This document shows, one piece after another, positions 1 through 7,587 of a stretch of DNA of 20,082 bases. Source of the DNA: an uncultured Oscillospiraceae bacterium (GTDB lineage Bacteria > Bacillota > Clostridia > Oscillospirales > Acutalibacteraceae); NCBI GenBank assembly GCA_900543525.1, contig UQRS01000039.1, forward strand, positions 1-20,082, read 5' to 3'. Each line of letters starts with the position of its first letter. Within the stretch, counting starts at the first letter, position 1. Position numbers and translations under genes: made by a program. The notes beneath the pieces are model-generated. The model made no database searches. It was not told where the DNA came from and saw only the letters and a program-made list of their open reading frames with translations.

Positions 1-136
1 TCTTGAATTATCCAAACTTAAAAATCCGGCTTTATGTAAATTGTATAACAAAAAATTCAGAATAAACTAAAATCACTAAAAATCAAAGGATTTTACCGAT
101 AGATATTGTCTTTTTGGTAAATTGTTCACAAATCAG

Positions 137-919
137 TCATATTTGCGGCCTGTCCGGCATAGAAACCGGCTTTTCGCCCCTGCACGACGCCGGCTCCCCG
201 CCCTTAGGGCAGAGGGCCTTCGCCGCCGTTTCGCGATCCAGCTCGAGGAAGTCCCCCTCTCCCAGCCCGTCCGGCAGCGTCAGTCGGCCGATCCGTTCCC
301 GATGCAGCGTGACCACGCCGCAGCCGACCGTCCCGAACATCCGCTTGACCTGATGATACTTGCCCTCGCAGAGGATGAGGCGGCAGAGCCTCCCCTCCTC
401 CCCCAGCAGCTCCAGCCGGGCAGGCGCGCACACCTCGCCGTCGGCCAGCGTGACGCCGGCGGCAAATCGCTCGGCCGTGCCGGCGGGAACCGGCGCGTCC
501 AGCCGGGCGATGTAGGCCTTTTCCACATGGCTTTTGGGGGAGATCACCCGGTGGGTGAAATCCCCGTCATTGGTAATCAGCAGCAATCCGGTGGTATCCT
601 TGTCCAGCCGCCCGACCGGAAAGAGGCCGCGGCGGCCGGTGGCCTTTTCCACAAGATCAACCACCGTGCGGCGGGAGGAATCACGGCTGGCCGAGAGCAG
701 GCCGGCCGGCTTGTACAGCAGATAATACACCTGCGCCGTAAAGCGCAGCGGCCGGCCGTCCAGCTCGATCGGCACAGCCTCCGGATCCAGCCGCTCTCCC
801 GGGTTGCGGATGGGGCGGCCCTCCGCCGTCACCCGCCCCTCCCGCAGAAGGGCGCGCACCTCCTTCCGGGAGAAGGGGGTCACATCCGCAATGATTTTAT
901 CTATCCTGTAGGTCGGCAC
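137..919 (-). CDS. rsuA: RsuA-family 16S rRNA pseudouridine synthase
   Basis: Converts a uridine in small-subunit rRNA to pseudouridine in the cytoplasm; the E. coli RsuA target is U516. The 260-residue product has an N-terminal S4-like RNA-binding segment (about 1-45, with SRKEVRALLREGRV) followed by the synthase domain. The catalytic motif GRLDKDTTGLLL puts the catalytic Asp at residue 106. The C-terminal EGKYHQVKRMF (about 185-195) is typical of the RsuA/RluB/E/F branch. The start is a GTG at 917-919, preceded by GGAGG with seven bases between, and no better ATG is in frame. The C-terminus ends in a loose tail (PVSMPDRPQI). It lies 54 bases downstream of the DUF4830 gene on the same strand. 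Bases 1-136 beyond its stop are AT-rich, with no gene or clear terminator. The family is certain; the exact target uridine is inferred. Confidence 0.93.
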   Translation of the reverse strand: MPTYRIDKIIADVTPFSRKEVRALLREGRVTAEGRPIRNPGERLDPEAVPIELDGRPLRFTAQVYYLLYKPAGLLSASRDSSRRTVVDLVEKATGRRGLFPVGRLDKDTTGLLLITNDGDFTHRVISPKSHVEKAYIARLDAPVPAGTAERFAAGVTLADGEVCAPARLELLGEEGRLCRLILCEGKYHQVKRMFGTVGCGVVTLHRERIGRLTLPDGLGEGDFLELDRETAAKALCPKGGEPASCRGEKPVSMPDRPQI

Positions 920-973
920 AAATCCACCTCCATCAAAGCCGCGTGGAAGCCGCCCGGCCGCAGCCGGACTTTT

Positions 974-1420
974 TTACTTCACCTGAATGATTCCGTGCAT
1001 AAACCCGTCCAGCCGCGCGGAGGAAATATCTCCCCCGATGATCATGCCGTCGCAAACCATCAGATGGGCATAGACCTCATCCTCTCCGTCATAGTTGGTG
1101 ACGGTATAGGTGTAAAGCTCCACCGTCCGGCCGAGATACTGATCCAGATTATAGCCCTGCTCAATCTGCAGCGAGTTATAGACCGTGTATACCTCATCCA
1201 GCTGATCCGGAATGCGAATCTGCCGCATCGTCTCCCCCTCGCAGGCATAGCCGTTCTGAGAGAGGAATTCCAGCCGCTGTGCGGTGTCCGCCCCGTCGGG
1301 CGTCGAGCTGCCGCCGCTTACAGCCAGCGCCGACGCCGTCAGCAGCGCCGCAATCACGACCGCAAGGGCGGTCAGGGCAAACCGCGTCCGCCGATCCAGA
1401 GAGAACGTAAGTATCTTCAT
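974..1420 (-). CDS. DUF4830 domain protein, membrane-anchored
   Basis: A 148-residue protein with a basic N-terminus and one hydrophobic segment (about 12-34), so probably exported and anchored, with the rest outside the cell. The remainder resembles the DUF4830 family of Clostridia: LEFLSQNGYACEG, then IRIPDQLDEVYTVYNSLQ, a tyrosine-rich YTYTVTNYDGEDEVYAH strand and the terminal GGDISSARLDGFMHGI. No function is known for this family and no catalytic motif is visible. I chose the ATG at 1418-1420 because GGGAGGGG sits five bases upstream; the in-frame GTG at 1424-1426 would abut that ribosome binding site. It has its own -10-like element upstream and may be cotranscribed with rsuA. Confidence 0.82.
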   Translation of the reverse strand: MKILTFSLDRRTRFALTALAVVIAALLTASALAVSGGSSTPDGADTAQRLEFLSQNGYACEGETMRQIRIPDQLDEVYTVYNSLQIEQGYNLDQYLGRTVELYTYTVTNYDGEDEVYAHLMVCDGMIIGGDISSARLDGFMHGIIQVK

Positions 1421-1443
1421 GCGCACCCCTCCCGTTTCCCCAC

Positions 1444-1449
1444 ATTATA
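1444..1449 (-). promoter_or_regulatory. Possible -10 box for the DUF4830/rsuA unit
   Basis: The minus strand reads TATAAT here, 23-24 bases upstream of the DUF4830 ribosome binding site and start. No convincing -35 hexamer lies 16-18 bases further upstream, so this is a perfect -10 box with weak support from the rest of the promoter. Confidence 0.4.
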
Positions 1450-1500
1450 TGCCGGGCGGGGGAGGAAATATGCGTTCGCTTAAAGCCTGACTTAGAAGTC

Positions 1501-1530
1501 CTGCCGCCTGTCGGTTCCGGCGGGCGGCAG
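1501..1530 (-). other. Stem-loop downstream of nadA
   Basis: CTGCCGCC at 1501-1508 pairs with GGCGGCAG at 1523-1530, a perfect eight-base stem starting 19 bases past the nadA stop. Neither strand has a T-run after it, so it is not a canonical intrinsic terminator. It could protect a 3' end or separate nadA from the DUF4830 gene. Confidence 0.45.
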
Positions 1531-1548
1531 AGCTTGGCCTCCGCCGGC

Positions 1549-2469
1549 TTATCCCAAAGCGATCATGCGGTCAATGCAGCGGCGCGCGCCCGCCTCCACC
1601 GCCGGGTCGAGCAGAATCTCCTCCCCGCCCTCGCCCCGCACGGCGCGGTAAACATCCATGAGGGAGGTGATCCGCATATCCGGGCAGAGCAGCTTGGGAG
1701 AGAGAAGGTAGAACCGCTTCTCCGGCAGCATATAGGAGAGGGAGTCGACGATGCTGACCTCGGTTCCGATGATAAACGCCTCGTTTGCGGAGGCGCGCGC
1801 ATACTCCATAATTCCGGAGGTCGAGCCGACATAATCGGCCAGCGCCGCCACCTCCGCCCGGCACTCGGGATGCACCAGCAGCTTCGCGTCCGGGTGGAGG
1901 GCGAGCGCCTCCCGCGCCTCATCCGCCGTGACGGCATCATGCACCGGACAGCAGCCGTTGTAAAGCGTCATGGCCTTATCCGGGTTTTTCCCGCCCACAT
2001 AGCCGCCGAGGTTGCGGTCGGGCACAAACAGAATCTCCCCTTCCGGCAGGCTCTCGACAATCTTCAAAGCGGAGGAGGAGGTCACGCAGACGTCGCACTC
2101 CGCCTTGAGCGCGGCGGTGGTGTTGATATAGCAGACGGCCGTACAGCCGGGGTGCGCCGCCTTGTATTCCCGCACATATTCGGGAGAAATCTGCGCCGCC
2201 ATGGCACAGCCGCAGCCGGGGTGCGCCAGAATAACCCGCTTCTCCGGGCAGAGGAGCTTGGCCGTTTCGGCCATGAAATGCACGCCGCAAAGCACGACCG
2301 TCTCTGCCTTTGTGCCGGCCAGATCGACACTCAGCTTGAAGGAATCGCCCGTATAATCGGCAATCTCCAAAATCTCCCTGCTTTGATAGGAGTGCGCGGC
2401 CACCGCAACATTTTTCTCACTCTTCAGGCGCTGAATTTCATCCTGAATCTCACGAATCGTTTTCATCAT
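1549..2469 (-). CDS. nadA: Quinolinate synthase NadA
   Basis: Condenses iminoaspartate with dihydroxyacetone phosphate to quinolinate for de novo NAD synthesis, using a [4Fe-4S] cluster in the cytoplasm. The 306-residue product is normal length. Family motifs include GVHFMAETAKLL (62-73), YINTTAALKAECDVCVTSS (114-132), FVPDRNLGGYV (148-158), HPECRAEV (200-207) and DYVGSTSGI (212-220). By alignment with known NadA proteins the cluster ligands are probably Cys88 (in CGCAMA), Cys174 (in NGCCPVHD) and Cys262 (in LLCPDM). Two adjacent in-frame ATGs (2467-2469 and 2464-2466) follow AGAGGG at five or eight bases; either could be used. The usual partners nadB (L-aspartate oxidase) and nadC are not beside it in this window. 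Confidence 0.96.
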   Translation of the reverse strand: MMKTIREIQDEIQRLKSEKNVAVAAHSYQSREILEIADYTGDSFKLSVDLAGTKAETVVLCGVHFMAETAKLLCPEKRVILAHPGCGCAMAAQISPEYVREYKAAHPGCTAVCYINTTAALKAECDVCVTSSSALKIVESLPEGEILFVPDRNLGGYVGGKNPDKAMTLYNGCCPVHDAVTADEAREALALHPDAKLLVHPECRAEVAALADYVGSTSGIMEYARASANEAFIIGTEVSIVDSLSYMLPEKRFYLLSPKLLCPDMRITSLMDVYRAVRGEGGEEILLDPAVEAGARRCIDRMIALG

Positions 2470-2479
2470 CCATACCCTC

Positions 2480-2509
2480 TTTATAACTATAAATCTATAT
2501 CTCCGTCAA
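2480..2509 (-). promoter_or_regulatory. Promoter-like sequence upstream of nadA
   Basis: On the minus strand TTGACG (2509-2504) and TATAAA (2485-2480) are 18 bases apart, each matching five of six consensus bases. The predicted transcript would start around 2473, inside or just after the AGAGGG ribosome binding site. The mRNA would then be nearly leaderless, so either a different -10 is used or this match is fortuitous. Confidence 0.4.
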
Positions 2510-2612
2510 AACGAAGGGGGAGGCTTCCCCGCCGCAAAAGACGAGGCCTGCCGCCTTGCTTTCCTTTATAAAGCCACCCGAAAAACGCGCTCCGCCGTCC
2601 GGGAGGAAATTC

Positions 2613-3680
2613 TTACACAGCACCCCGGATTATGCCGCCGCCTACCACGACCTCCCCGTCGTAGAACACGGCCGACTGCCCCGGCGTGGCCGCCCGCTGC
2701 GGTGCGTCAAACTCCAGCACCGCGCCATCCTCCTCCGGGAAAAGGGTCGCCGGCTGAGGAGATTGGCCGTAGCGCAGTTTGGCACACACCCGCAGCGGCG
2801 CCTCCAGCCTTTCCAGCGCAATCAGGTTGACCGATTCCACCGCGACCCGGCGGGAAAAGAGAAAGGCCTCCTCCCCCAGCACCACCCGGCCGGAGGCCGC
2901 GTCCTTCTCCAGCACGAACATCGGCCGGCCAAGCGCAATGCCGAGCCCCTTGCGCTGCCCGATGGTATAGCGGATCACGCCGCCGTGCCGGCCGAGGGGA
3001 TTCCCCTCCCGATCGACATAGAGTCCGGGCGGGCAGGCCTTTCCGGTATAGCGTTCGATGAACCCGGCATAATCCCCGTCGGGCACAAAGCAGATGTCCT
3101 GACTGTCCGGCTTTTTCGCACTGATGAGACCCTTTTCCTCCGCATACCGGCGCACCTCCGTCTTTTGCAGCTCCCCCAAAGGGAAAAGCGCATGCGCCAA
3201 CTGGTGCTGGGAAAGGGTGTAGAGCATATAGGTCTGATCCTTTTTCAGGTCGGCCGGCCGCAGCAGCAGCTCCCGCCCGCTGACCGGGTCGGTCTGCCGC
3301 CGGACATAGTGCCCGGTCGCAATATGGGTAAATCCCTGCCCCAGTGCATAGTCCAGCATCACGCCGAACTTGATCCTCCGGTTGCAGACGACGCAGGGGT
3401 TCGGCGTCCGCCCGACACGATATTCCTCGATAAACGGGGCGATCACAGCTGCTGCAAAGGCCTCCCGAAAGGCGGCGACGGTATGCGGGATGCCGAGCGC
3501 CGCAGCGACTGCGGCCGCGTCCCTTTCCTCGCGGGAGGAGCCGCAGCGCGTCCCCTCCTCCGCCGCCCCGTCATAGAGCCGGAGGGTGACGCCGGCCGTC
3601 TCAACCCCCGCGTCCAGCAGCAGCGCCGCCGCAGCCGAGCTGTCGACCCCGCCGCTCATACCTACAAGCACTCTTTGCAT
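2613..3680 (-). CDS. mnmA: tRNA-specific 2-thiouridylase MnmA
   Basis: Installs sulfur at C2 of the wobble uridine (U34) of tRNAs for Lys, Glu and Gln, using ATP and a persulfide donor, in the cytoplasm. The 355-residue product is standard length. It has the PP-loop SGGVDSS (9-15), RTPNPCVVCNRRIKFG (91-106) with catalytic Cys99, ATGHYVRR (121-128), and PDSQDICFVP (191-200) with the second catalytic Cys197, followed by TIGQRKGLGIALGRP. The open frame extends upstream to 3821, but the ATG at 3678-3680 is chosen because the family begins right at this MQRVLVGMSGG sequence and GGGAGG lies eight bases upstream. A well-formed promoter lies about 100 bases upstream. Confidence 0.97.
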   Translation of the reverse strand: MQRVLVGMSGGVDSSAAAALLLDAGVETAGVTLRLYDGAAEEGTRCGSSREERDAAAVAAALGIPHTVAAFREAFAAAVIAPFIEEYRVGRTPNPCVVCNRRIKFGVMLDYALGQGFTHIATGHYVRRQTDPVSGRELLLRPADLKKDQTYMLYTLSQHQLAHALFPLGELQKTEVRRYAEEKGLISAKKPDSQDICFVPDGDYAGFIERYTGKACPPGLYVDREGNPLGRHGGVIRYTIGQRKGLGIALGRPMFVLEKDAASGRVVLGEEAFLFSRRVAVESVNLIALERLEAPLRVCAKLRYGQSPQPATLFPEEDGAVLEFDAPQRAATPGQSAVFYDGEVVVGGGIIRGAV

Positions 3681-3786
3681 CCTGCGTCCTCCCTCTTTTC
3701 CGCGCCGCAGCCGGCCGTTTTTAAAGCCTGTATCCGGGCAGAGAGCCGCGCCGCCGGCGCATTTCTCCCCGCCATCTATGGTTGGT

Positions 3787-3815
3787 ATTTTACCACCTGT
3801 CGGTGCAAAAGGCAA
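3787..3815 (-). promoter_or_regulatory. Sigma-A-type promoter of mnmA
   Basis: The minus strand has TTGCCT (3815-3810), a 17-base spacer and TAAAAT (3792-3787). Transcription would start near 3780, giving a leader of about 100 bases to the mnmA ATG at 3680. Confidence 0.6.
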
Positions 3816-3897
3816 TCCCAAATGCCGTCCGGCCGCGCGACGCTTGGAAGAATTTCTCCTTCTCTTAAAATTTCATGGAATTTACAGGCTTTCTTTA

Positions 3898-3926
3898 TTG
3901 CATTTTAAGAAAAGAGTTGTTATAAT
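3898..3926 (+). promoter_or_regulatory. Extended -10 promoter of the TM2 protein gene
   Basis: TTGCAT (3898-3903), a 17-base spacer and a perfect TATAAT (3921-3926). The -10 is preceded by TGT, which makes an extended -10 (TGN) and compensates for the weak -35. Transcription would start about 35 bases before the ATG at 3969. Confidence 0.7.
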
Positions 3927-3968
3927 TCATAGTAAGGAGTTCCAATTTTATTTCAGGGGGAATGTGTT

Positions 3969-4382
3969 ATGTACTGTAAAAATTGCGGAAACCAGATGGA
4001 CGATGTCGCCGCCGTCTGCGTCAAATGCGGCGCGGCCAAGGGCAGCGGTACCAACTTCTGTGCCAACTGCGGCCAGCCGGAAAATCCGGGAGCAGCCTTC
4101 TGCGTCAACTGCGGCGCGCCGGCCAGCGCCGGACAGCCGGTTCCTGCCGGTACGCAGAAATCCAAGCTTGCCGCCGGACTGCTGGGTATTTTCCTCGGCG
4201 GGCTGGGAATTCACAACTTCTACCTCGGCTATCAGAAAAAAGCTTTGATTCAGCTTCTGGTCAGCCTGCTCACCTGCGGCATTGGTGCCGTCCCGATGGA
4301 GATCTGGGGTCTGATCGAAGGCATTCAGATTCTGACCGGCAGCATCAATGTGGATGGCAAGGGCGTTCCGCTGAAGGACTAA
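3969..4382 (+). CDS. Double zinc-ribbon TM2 domain membrane protein
   Basis: A 137-residue protein of unknown function. The N-terminus has four CxxC knuckles (Cys3/6, 17/20, 31/34, 45/48), enough for two zinc ribbons. A short proline/alanine linker leads to a TM2 domain: one hydrophobic helix (about 67-87) with the signature GGLGIHNFYLG, a short basic loop (YQKKA), and a second hydrophobic stretch (about 92-122). With two helices both ends should be on the same side, most likely the cytoplasm given the zinc ribbons. The start follows AGGGGG by nine bases. It is a single-gene unit with its own extended -10 promoter and a strong terminator. Such proteins are common in Firmicutes but their role is not established. 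Confidence 0.88.
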   Translation: MYCKNCGNQMDDVAAVCVKCGAAKGSGTNFCANCGQPENPGAAFCVNCGAPASAGQPVPAGTQKSKLAAGLLGIFLGGLGIHNFYLGYQKKALIQLLVSLLTCGIGAVPMEIWGLIEGIQILTGSINVDGKGVPLKD

Positions 4383-4425
4383 GCCTTTCGTCCATCCAAA
4401 GCAGCTTTATTATAAGCAAAAGCAA

Positions 4426-4470
4426 ACCGCCCGGACTGTACTGTCAATCGGTACAATCCGGGCGGTTTTT
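4426..4470 (+). terminator. Intrinsic terminator of the TM2 gene
   Basis: ACCGCCCGGA...GTAC pairs with GTAC...TCCGGGCGGT: a long GC stem interrupted by one small bulge, a loop around 4443-4450, then TTTTT at 4466-4470. It lies 45 bases after the stop codon. Confidence 0.88.
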
Positions 4471-4523
4471 CTGCGGGCGGTTTTTCTGCGGCCGGTTTCT
4501 GCGGGCGGTTTTTCTGCGGCCGG
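4458..4523 (+). repeat. Tandem repeat of the terminator 3' arm plus T-run
   Basis: A 15-base unit, GCGGGCGGTTTTTCT, recurs at 4473-4487 and 4501-4515. A one-mismatch copy at 4458-4472 is the terminator's own 3' arm, a 13-base variant is at 4488-4500 and a partial copy at 4516-4523. This looks like slippage duplication of half a terminator. Confidence 0.85.
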
Positions 4524-4561
4524 CCGCATGCCCCCTTCAAAAAAAGCCTGCCACAAGGCAA

Positions 4562-4608
4562 AGCGCCCCTTCCGCCGCGGGTTTTGTCCCGCGCTAAAAA
4601 GGGGCGCT
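4562..4608 (-). terminator. Nested inverted repeat, possible terminator of the glutaminase-like gene
   Basis: Outer arms AGCGCCCC (4562-4569) and GGGGCGCT (4601-4608) enclose an inner hairpin CGCGGG/CCCGCG (4576-4581/4588-4593). It begins 45 bases past the stop of the minus-strand gene. Only three Ts follow on the minus strand, so termination strength is uncertain. Confidence 0.45.
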
Positions 4609-4652
4609 GTCTCTACAATTCAGTTGTCCTCCGGGAAAAGGAGGCAGAAGCC

Positions 4653-6554
4653 TCAGTCCGCCTTGCAGATGCCCTTGTCCTTGAGCAGCCGGATAAAGAG
4701 GCCGCCCTGCACCGTGCGGTTCTGGAAGCCGACCATCTTGGCCGTCTCGGTATCATACCAGTCGGTCATGGGCACGCGGCTCTCCGACTCGTTATACGCA
4801 TCCCACAGCCGATCGACCATGGCGGCAAACTCCCCTTCGTCCCCGGTCATGGAGGCGGTCCAGAGCAGCCAGTCGGACTTGGTATACTTGGCCCGGTTGT
4901 CAAGCACAAGGCCGTATTTGTTGGTATGCTCCGCAATGTGCTTGGTGATCTCGGCCGCGAAGGTTCCCTCCGGGAAAACGCCGGTGCCGAAAAGCTGATC
5001 CCAGACCGCGTTGTACTTCATGCTGTAGCTGCCCGGCTGGTCAAAGGCGAGGCGGTACTGCTTTCCGCCGTCGTCGGCCTTCTCTATCCAGCTCTTGGCC
5101 ATTTCCTTCGCGGTGGTCATGTGCTTCTCGTACGCCGCGTCATCCCCGCGCATGCGGTTCAGCAGCGCGAAGGAGACGATACCCATGATCGCCTTGAGCG
5201 CCAGGTTGCAGTTGTGTGCCAGATGCCCGGCGAAGTCGTCGGTGCAGAGCTGGTTGTCGGGATCCAGTCCGTTCTTGACCAGGAAGGCGCACCATTTCTC
5301 CAGCAAAGCCCAGTGCTGCACGGCGAAGGAGACATCCTTTTCCGCCACGGCAGCCGCAGCGGTAACCACCAGCATGTTGCCGCACTCCTCCACCGGCATC
5401 TGCCAGTAGGGGGTGGTTCCGTGGCTGTAGACCTGCCCGTTCACCAGCGGATAGGTGCCGGCGTCGTGCGGCGCGAAATCATAGAACCACTCGTCCGACG
5501 CAGCATAGCGGAAGACGGGGCGCAGCATGCCCTTGACCAGCTCGGGGTTGTAAAGCAGGAAGAGCGGGATCGAAGGATAGGTCACATCGACCGTCGCGGC
5601 GCAGCCGTTGGAGAAGCACTCCTTGGAGATAAAGAGGATCTCTCCCTCCTTATCCACCGCAATCTTGTGCGCGGCAATCGCCTGCCGATAGGCCAGCGCC
5701 AGCAGCTCATAATATTTCTCGGTCGGGGCGTCCTCCCGAAGCTTCGCGTCAAAGGCCGCCGCACGGGCATGAAGATCGGCATACTCGGCAAACGCGGCCG
5801 GAATGATGTCGGTGATCTTCTCCCCGTCCTTGTTCCAGTAGGAGGGCAGATTCTCTCCAAAATACTGGATCGAACGAATGTCGTCATACGCGAGGACGAA
5901 GAGTGCCTCCTCCCCCTTTGCGGTGATCCGGATCTCGTTGGCCGGAACGCCGTACTCATGCTTATGGGCAACATCCTCCACCCTGGCGTCGGCGGCGTTG
6001 GTCGCGGCATAGATATAGCCCCAGCTGATCCGCACGTCATCTCCGCAGCGGCAGAGGACGTGTTGCTTTACACTGCCGACCTTGGCGCAGGTGATGCCGT
6101 CGAGGGCAACCTCCTCATACGCGGTGGGGTATTCATACTTGAAATTCAGGCAGATGGAATCGTCCACGGTAAGCTCGGTCTCTACCTCGTGAGCCTTGCC
6201 GTCGGCTGCCGCGGCCGTTACTTTTATGTAAGAGGCCGGACGGGAGGCAATCTTCAGATCCTCCAGCAGCAGCGGCGTCATAAATTCGACCGTGAGGGTG
6301 ATTTCGGGGCAGGCGAAGGTGTAGGTGGTCGTCATGGCTCGAATCTCCAGCCCGGTCTGCTCCATCTTTTCGGCGGCGTCATCCTCCCCCATAAAAAGGT
6401 AGGGCTTTCCGTCTACCCGGACGATACCGGTAACCGGCAGCTTGTGGCCCGTCCAGTGGCAGGTGGTACTCTCATTCAGCTTATCTCCGAACGACCAGAG
6501 GCTGAAATACGGATCAACCGTGATGAGCGGGACGGCAGGTGCACGCAGTTTCAT
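4653..6554 (-). CDS. Glutaminase A-like protein (DUF4964/DUF5127/DUF4965/DUF1793)
   Basis: A 633-residue protein matching the fungal/bacterial glutaminase A family. An N-terminal DUF4964-like start (RAPAVPLITVDPYFSLWS) is followed by a DUF5127 beta region (about 85-270), a DUF4965 helical region (about 275-450) and a DUF1793-like C-terminus (to about 625). Conserved features include DFAPHDAGTYP (359-369), MPVEECGNML (386-395), CTDDFAGHLAHN (437-448) and WLLWTA (562-567). The helical part belongs to the six-hairpin glycosidase fold class. The family name comes from Aspergillus glutaminase, but the substrate of bacterial members is mostly unproven. No signal peptide is visible, so it should be cytoplasmic. 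The ATG at 6552-6554 follows AAGGAAG by about eight bases. It is divergent from an AraC regulator and lies in a glycoside hydrolase neighbourhood, so a carbohydrate substrate is possible. Confidence 0.85.
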   Translation of the reverse strand: MKLRAPAVPLITVDPYFSLWSFGDKLNESTTCHWTGHKLPVTGIVRVDGKPYLFMGEDDAAEKMEQTGLEIRAMTTTYTFACPEITLTVEFMTPLLLEDLKIASRPASYIKVTAAAADGKAHEVETELTVDDSICLNFKYEYPTAYEEVALDGITCAKVGSVKQHVLCRCGDDVRISWGYIYAATNAADARVEDVAHKHEYGVPANEIRITAKGEEALFVLAYDDIRSIQYFGENLPSYWNKDGEKITDIIPAAFAEYADLHARAAAFDAKLREDAPTEKYYELLALAYRQAIAAHKIAVDKEGEILFISKECFSNGCAATVDVTYPSIPLFLLYNPELVKGMLRPVFRYAASDEWFYDFAPHDAGTYPLVNGQVYSHGTTPYWQMPVEECGNMLVVTAAAAVAEKDVSFAVQHWALLEKWCAFLVKNGLDPDNQLCTDDFAGHLAHNCNLALKAIMGIVSFALLNRMRGDDAAYEKHMTTAKEMAKSWIEKADDGGKQYRLAFDQPGSYSMKYNAVWDQLFGTGVFPEGTFAAEITKHIAEHTNKYGLVLDNRAKYTKSDWLLWTASMTGDEGEFAAMVDRLWDAYNESESRVPMTDWYDTETAKMVGFQNRTVQGGLFIRLLKDKGICKAD

Positions 6555-6592
6555 GATACATCTTCCTTTCTTTAAAAAAACAAAATACGATA

Positions 6593-6622
6593 TTGCAATT
6601 TATAGCTTTTCTGGCTATTATA
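6593..6622. promoter_or_regulatory. Divergent promoter region with overlapping -10 boxes
   Basis: On the plus strand TTGCAA (6593-6598), 17 bases, TATTAT (6616-6621) drives the AraC gene at 6687. On the minus strand a perfect TATAAT lies at 6622-6617, overlapping the plus -10, and faces the glutaminase-like gene; its -35 (GTCAGC, 6645-6640) is poor, as expected of an activator-dependent promoter. An inverted repeat ATAGC-N7-GCTAT (6602-6606/6614-6618) sits within the spacer and -10. Confidence 0.6.
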
Positions 6623-6686
6623 AAAATATCATAACTTGCGCTGACTAAAAAGAGGAAAAATCAATCAAAAAGTGAGGATTATCACA

Positions 6687-7505
6687 ATGTTTGAGGAGAT
6701 TCAGAGTCTTTGGCATTATTATGATCCCGCGCGGCCGATCAACGTACTGATGGCAGGCTATTCCTACTGTGACAAAACCTACTGCATCGAGCGGGAGGAT
6801 TCCGACATCATACAATTTGAATATGTTTACGACGGAACCGGCACGCTGGAGATTGACGGACAGGTGCTCCACCCCTCCAAAAATGATATTTACATCGTGA
6901 CCCGGCACAGTCACCACCGCTATTACAGCGACAGCGCGCACCCCTGGCACAAAATCTGGGTTGCCTTCGACGGACCGCTGATCGAGGGCATCATCCGGCA
7001 GCAGCTGCCGCAGGATACCTACCTGATCCGGGGATGTGACATCTCGGTGCATATGGAGGATATCCTCGGGCTTACCAAAATGTACGCCGACGATTACGAC
7101 CGCATCACGGATGAGGTTACCATCTCTCTGCTCAAAATCATCATCCAGATCAAAAATCACATAAGCAACCGCACCTACCGTCTGCCCGAGCAGATCAAGC
7201 AGCGGCTGGACAGCGGTGTGGAGGAAAATCTGACTCTGGAGGCGCTCTGCGCCGAGATGAACTACACCAAAAACCATATCATCAAGGTTTTTCGTGAGTT
7301 TTACGGTGTTACGCCCTACACCTACTACCGCGAGAAGAAGATCGAGGTCGCCAAGCGCTATCTGGACAACACCACCCTCAGCGTGGGAGAGATTGCCGAG
7401 CGCCTGCACTTTGCCGACAGTCAGTATTTTTCCGGCTGCTTTAAGCAGCTCGTCGGGCAGACGCCGACCAGGTACCGCAAGCGCCAGACCGAGCCGGACG
7501 ACTGA
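6687..7505 (+). CDS. AraC-family transcriptional regulator (first of two)
   Basis: A 272-residue DNA-binding regulator. The N-terminal half (about 15-100) is a cupin-like sugar-sensing domain with SDIIQFEYVYDGTGTLEIDG and a histidine-rich strand (TRHSHHRYY, 72-80). The C-terminal 100 residues are two helix-turn-helix motifs: NLTLEALCAEMNYTKNHIIKVFRE (181-204) and LSVGEIAERLHFADSQYFSGCFKQ (231-254), ending in VGQTPTRYR. The ATG at 6687 is chosen because GTGAGG (6672-6677) lies nine bases upstream; the in-frame GTG at 6672 is part of that ribosome binding site. It is divergent from the glutaminase-like gene, sharing a compact promoter region, so that gene is its likely target. The effector is unknown. 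Confidence 0.93.
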   Translation: MFEEIQSLWHYYDPARPINVLMAGYSYCDKTYCIEREDSDIIQFEYVYDGTGTLEIDGQVLHPSKNDIYIVTRHSHHRYYSDSAHPWHKIWVAFDGPLIEGIIRQQLPQDTYLIRGCDISVHMEDILGLTKMYADDYDRITDEVTISLLKIIIQIKNHISNRTYRLPEQIKQRLDSGVEENLTLEALCAEMNYTKNHIIKVFREFYGVTPYTYYREKKIEVAKRYLDNTTLSVGEIAERLHFADSQYFSGCFKQLVGQTPTRYRKRQTEPDD

Positions 7506-7587
7506 AAACACAAAGAGACAAAAAGCGGCGCTGCGGCTCTTCCCGGCAAGGCAGAGGGGGCGGCGTCCGGCGTCCTGACACCGCCGC

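Noticed and set aside
4458..4523. CRISPR-like array
   Set aside because: Units are 15 bases and contiguous without spacers; they are copies of a terminator arm. No CRISPR array or cas gene was seen anywhere in the window.
4379..4561. Minus-strand 60-codon frame rich in Lys/Pro repeats
   Set aside because: The repeats are only the translated terminator-arm tandem repeat; no ribosome binding site and no similarity.
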